NCBI GenBank assembly: GCA_028554755.1
Contig: JAPTOF010000021.1
Coordinates: 6,239,001 to 6,303,000 of the forward strand
Length of the DNA stretch: 64,000 nt
Reading direction: 5' to 3'
Source: Cordia subcordata
Lineage: Eukaryota > Streptophyta > Magnoliopsida > Boraginales > Cordiaceae
Of this stretch, positions 59,841 through 64,000 are shown piece after piece. The stretch's first letter is position 1. The number at the start of each line of letters is the position of its first letter. The notes beneath the pieces are model-generated. The model had not been told where the DNA came from. It saw only the letters and a list, made by a program, of their open reading frames with translations, and searched no databases. The translations under genes were made by a program, and so were the position numbers.

Positions 59841-62783
59841 CTCCCTATTGAAGGGTGTCACTTAGCTTAGATTTAGCAAAGTGGACTCAACGTGTTTATT
59901 CATAAGGGCATTAATGATGTTCAACCACCCTATTAGTGGAGTTCTTCATCATAGATCATCTAACGGTATATGGATATGAGTCACTACCTTGCCGGAGGGC
60001 TCAAATCTGGACATAATGGGGAATGAATATCAAGGAATAGTTGTTTATAGTCAACTTAAATCATGGGTTCGGCCACCCCATTGGTGAAGGCCCTTAGAGG
60101 ATTCGAGAGGCCAAACAGAGTAATGATTGGATATCGTTAGATAGTGTTTATCTAGATAAGCGTTATCTAAATAGGCCTATGCCTAATTCAACTATTTAGT
60201 AGATCAAGCATCTCGTCAGTGGAGTTCAAGTGATAGGGTTGAGACACTATTACATCACTATAGTTTGGTTAAACTACAAAATGGCAAATGATGTCAAAAA
60301 CGCAATGTATGTTGTTTTCTCTACTGTTACATACATATTACACATGTATCCCATTTTATTATTCGATATTAATTATGATATGTTGTTTAAGATCCAGTAT
60401 AACTTCCTTCAGTCTACTAGCTATAATTCTGAAGGAGCATAAGCTCACCAATTTGAATTTTGTGGATTGGAAAAGGAATTTGGACATAGTACTTACCACC
60501 GAGGAGTACAAATATGTCCTGACTACTTCTTGTCTTATTATAAGGGCAAACTCCTCTGACGCCACGCCTGATGCTGAGCAAAAATGGCAAAAAGCCAATA
60601 GTATGACTAAGTGTAATATGTTGGCCTCTATGTTAGATGTTCCGCAGAATAAGCATCAAAATATGGCAACTGCCAAAAAGATCATGACTTCATTGTCTTT
60701 TATGTTTGGTAGCTAGAGCAAGCCTGCTACGCAAGCTTATCTGAGAGAGTTTGTAACCACCAGGATGGCAGAAGAAGTACCTGTCAAAGAGTATGTACTC
60801 AAGATGATGGAGTGCCTTAGTACTATCGAGATCCTAAAGGCAAACATTGATGAGCAGTCGTAGGTACACATGATCTTAAAGACCCTTTTACCATCGTTCA
60901 ATTAGTTTAAGCTCAACCATAACACGGGTAAGTTGAACATGAACCTGATAGAGTTGATAAAGGAACTCTAGGTAGCAAAAGAAGAAGAAAAGGACCCTTG
61001 GGCTAAAGCAGGGAACAGGTCTTGGAAATCCTAAAGGGAAGTACTTCAAGTATGGTGAAAAGAGCCACTTGAAGAAAGATTGTCCCAAGTACTAAGCCAC
61101 TGGGTAAGAAGGTATATCTCTCATACTTTACGCTAAAACTAGTTTAGATTCTACTAATTCTTGGATTATAGATTTAGGAGCCACTAATCATATTTGTAAT
61201 TCTTTGCATGGATTTCAGGTCATGTTGAAGCTGGGTAAAGGGGAGTTTGCTTTTAAAGTTGGCATAGGAGCAAAAGCTTAGGCTATTGCAGTTGGTCAAG
61301 TTCATTTGTCATTCTCTTATAGTAGGCTTTTAGTTTTGAATAATGTTTATTATGTTCCAGGTTTCTCAATTGTTGATGGATGGTTTTTTGGTATATTTCC
61401 ATTATGATGTTGATATCAGCAGAGATGGAAATTTTATATGTTTTGCTAGATTACATAATAGTTTGTTCTATTTATACCCTAATACCTTACTAATGTTGCA
61501 ACATGCAACACTGGAAAGAGTAAAGTCGCTTACATGGAAAATTCCTCAAACCAATGATACCTAACTTTGGCATTTGTGTTTAGGACATATTAGTCAAAAA
61601 CGTATTTAGAGGTTAGTCGAGGATGGGTCTCTTGGCTCATTAGATCTCTAGGATCTACCTTAGTGTATACCTTATTTGAAAAGGAAGGTAACCAAGTGGT
61701 CATTCTTTTCTAGGAGACATAGGGTCGAAGAGGTATTGGAAATTCGTGCATACTGATGCAAGTGGTCCTATGGGCACACCAGGTTGTAGAGGTTGTGAGT
61801 ATTTCATTACATTTACAGATGATTACTCTAGATATGGTTATGTTTATCTGATGCAACACAAGTTTGAATCCTTTGAGAAATTCAAAGAATTTAAGGCTGA
61901 CATGGAATGCAAATTAGATAAATAGATTAAATCCATTTGGTCTAATAATGGTGGCGAATACCTATCAGGTGAGTTCAGGGATTATCTTACACAGCAAAAG
62001 ATTGTGGCACAGTTGACTGCATCAAACACGTCCCAGCAAAATGGTGTAGTAGAAAGGAGAAATCGTACTCTCTTAGAAACGGTAATGTCAATGATGTCTC
62101 ACGCATCGTTGCCTTTTTCCTTTTAGAGGTATGCCCTTGATATGGCAGTTTATATTCTGAATACGGAACCATCTAAATCAGTGCCTAAGACACTTAATGG
62201 GATGCAGATGGGACATAAGCCTAGCTTGAGTCATTTGCGCATTTGGGGTTGTTCAGTATAGGTATTAAGTAGCTCTACTATAAAGTTGAAACCTCAATTG
62301 GAATTATGCTATTTTATTGGGCATCCTAAGGGAACCAAATGTGGGAACTTTTATAACCCCAAGGAGCAGAAGGTGCTTATTAGTATACATGCTAGATACT
62401 TGAAGGATGATATAGTGATTCATAAAACACCAGAATCTGTAGTCACTCTTGAGGAAATCTCTGATAAGTTTCCAGAAGCACCTGCTGATATCGAAAAGGA
62501 AAAATAGTTAATTACTACTAATGCACCGGAGCCTCATCATAGTGGAAGGCAACTTAATAGATACTTTGGGGAATACTTTGAAACTTCCAATGAGGATCAA
62601 GTTGAGGATCCCATTACTTATAATGAAAAATTTTCCTTTATAGATGCTAACTAGTGGCACAAGGCAATAGATTCTGAGTTGAAGTCTATGTACTTTAATG
62701 GTGTTAGAGAGCTTGTAAAAGTACTTGAAGGGGTAAAACCTATAAGGTACAAGTGGGTCTACAAGAGAAAGAGATAAGCTGAT
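59841..62783 (+). pseudogene. Copia gag-pol relic, truncated by an LTR insertion
   Basis: Plus-strand pieces in Copia order, broken by many stops. Gag: NFVDWKRNLDIVLTTEEYK (about 60455-60512) and YVLKMMECLSTIEILKANID (about 60793-60852). Zinc-knuckle-like remnant near 61050-61095. Protease-proximal WIIDLGATNHICNS (about 61164). Integrase: FTDDYSRYGYVYLM (about 61818), NGVVERRNRTLLETVMSMM (about 62042), LRIWGCSV (about 62237). Start of reverse transcriptase: YKWVYKRKR (about 62748). The rest of the reverse transcriptase and RNase H are missing because an LTR begins at 62784. 59841-60287 is its noncoding leader. Nonfunctional. Confidence 0.8.
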
Positions 62784-64000
62784 TGATGAGTTGTGATTTG
62801 GTGTGTGTTTGCATCGCCATTTACTTATACTTTAGAGGTGTTGAATGCTCATAATGATGCATTAGTGTAGTACTTTTGATAGGAATAGGCTTAAGTGTGA
62901 ATAAATATGCATATTGAGTTTAAGAGATAAAATGCTACACTAATAGCTTATTTTCAATGATTCAGGTGACTTTGGGTTAAGATAAAGATTGAACAATGAA
63001 AAGTGATGAAGATAGGACATGCACGGGTCTAAGGGAGAAGACTAAAGGCCGAAATGACAAAAAATTGGATGAAGGAAGTCAACCGGACGCTAAGGAAGAA
63101 TAGCCGGTCGACCGGCTAGGTCGACCGGCCACTCCAGAGAGCCCTTGAAGAAAGCCGGTCGAGTACTCCAGAGGCCGGTCGACCGGCTATGCGCGAATCT
63201 ATAAATAAAGCCCGATGCGGAGTAGAAAAGGAGGAGTTTTTACACACACTTCACACCTATTCTCACACACACTTAACCCTATTCCCTAGCCACCTCACAC
63301 ACCCTTTTCACAGACTTTTCACGAAGAACCAAGTTTCGTTAGAGGATTCAAACGCTTTGGAATCGAGATTGTTTACAAGTCGTGTTCTAAAATTGCTAGG
63401 ATGAAAGGGGAGTTTCGTTATATCTCTTTCATTCTATTTTCTATTATGTCTGAGTAGGCTTGTATAGGGTGATAAAACTTATGTAATGGGTTAATTTTAT
63501 ACTCTTATGATATGGGATATGATGGCTGGATATATATATATATATATATATATATGTTTTGATTTGTTTTGTTTAATTGGGTGTTCTTTCATTCATGTCT
63601 ATGTGTTTGATAGAATACTTAGATGAGTACATATATATTAATTGAAGTTTGTTTGTTACTAAACACATCTAATCCATGCTGTACTCATGTCTATGTGTTT
63701 ATACATGGATGTTATGAAGTGGGTAGTGCTTTTATTCATGTCTATATGCGTATTTGCATGCCCGTAACAAGCATAATTTCAATATCACATGTGTATGAAT
63801 GTTAGTCAAATCCTGCTGTAGTGATCTTAGAATGACGGAGTATAATTTATGGCTAATCTAGGTCGAGTTTCCTTTGGCTTTAAATCCAGCCAATAGGTTC
63901 CAGGATAGATTTAGTCGACCTTAGCAACACTAGGTCTTGGCTTTAAACCCAGCCAACGGTTTAGGTACTAGGGTCGGTTCATTCTAAGCCACCTAGGAAG
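62784..64000 (+). mobile_element. Gypsy-like family LTR, plus orientation, runs out of window
   Basis: Begins TGATGAGTTGTGATTTGG and aligns in order with the LTRs at 50973-52920 (reversed) and 57950-59840. It has four palindromic GGTCGACCGG-type sites at 63079-63190, a TATA box TCTATAAATAAAG at 63198-63210, a (TA)n tract at about 63529-63555, and the ggctttaaacccagccaa phrase near 63935. The window ends before the LTR end, so whether this is a solo LTR or a full element is unknown. Confidence 0.7.
63085..63190. promoter_or_regulatory. Palindrome cluster next to the LTR TATA box
   Basis: AGCCGGTCGACCGGCT (perfect 16-bp palindrome), GGTCGACCGGCC, GCCGGTCGAG and GCCGGTCGACCGGC follow each other just before TATAAATAAAG. 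Repetition and position suggest a regulatory or structural element in the LTR promoter. This is inference; no known binding factor is assigned. Confidence 0.45.

Overview
The window is plant nuclear DNA, almost certainly from a eudicot. It is AT-rich, has spliced genes with typical plant introns, and carries many LTR retrotransposons, MITEs and microsatellites. Four protein-coding genes are supported. (1) DET1, minus strand, 1-6579, nine exons seen, 3' end beyond the window start. (2) A SUVR3-type SET-domain histone lysine methyltransferase, plus strand, 15088-16973, two exons, complete. (3) A leucine-rich-repeat receptor-like pseudokinase of the At3g03770 type, minus strand, 18606-23758, seven coding exons, complete. 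(4) A plant cysteine oxidase, minus strand, 28012-31775, five exons, complete. Exon borders were set by hand from splice signals, reading-frame continuity and remembered family alignments.

SUVR3 and the LRR pseudokinase are convergent neighbours. From memory, their Arabidopsis counterparts At3g03750 and At3g03770 are also near neighbours, so this pair looks like conserved microsynteny. A decayed tandem copy of the SUVR3 SET exon lies at 17013-17402. The genes connect to light signalling (DET1), chromatin (SUVR3), surface signalling (pseudokinase) and oxygen sensing (PCO). I see no evidence that they act as one pathway.

Layout: 1-7000 DET1 and its promoter; 7000-8590 fold-back element, LINE relic and small repeats; 8575-14990 a tandem duplication whose first arm holds a 5.1-kb Copia element; 15088-25250 SUVR3, its pseudo-exon and the pseudokinase; 25850-26898 a Harbinger-like MITE; 28012-32170 PCO and promoter; 32170-43200 AT-rich DNA with a hAT transposase relic split by a hAT MITE, Harbinger-type MITEs (one split by a solo LTR) and Helitron-like ends; 43221-45393 a 36-bp minisatellite split by a 1.56-kb solo LTR; 46317-52920 a non-autonomous gypsy-like element with an unusual double zinc-knuckle reading frame; 54790-56480 gypsy-type LTR pieces in both orientations with a long hairpin; 56480-62783 a broken Copia element interrupted by a solo gypsy LTR and cut off by a second LTR of the same family that runs out of the window.

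The most notable observations are: several nested insertions with readable target-site duplications; a GC-AG intron in DET1; the SUVR3 SET-exon pseudo-duplication; the non-autonomous gypsy element; and recurring palindromic GGTCGACCGG clusters in the promoter part of one LTR family. I found no convincing wholly new biological system. The non-autonomous element and the palindrome clusters are the best candidates for something undescribed.
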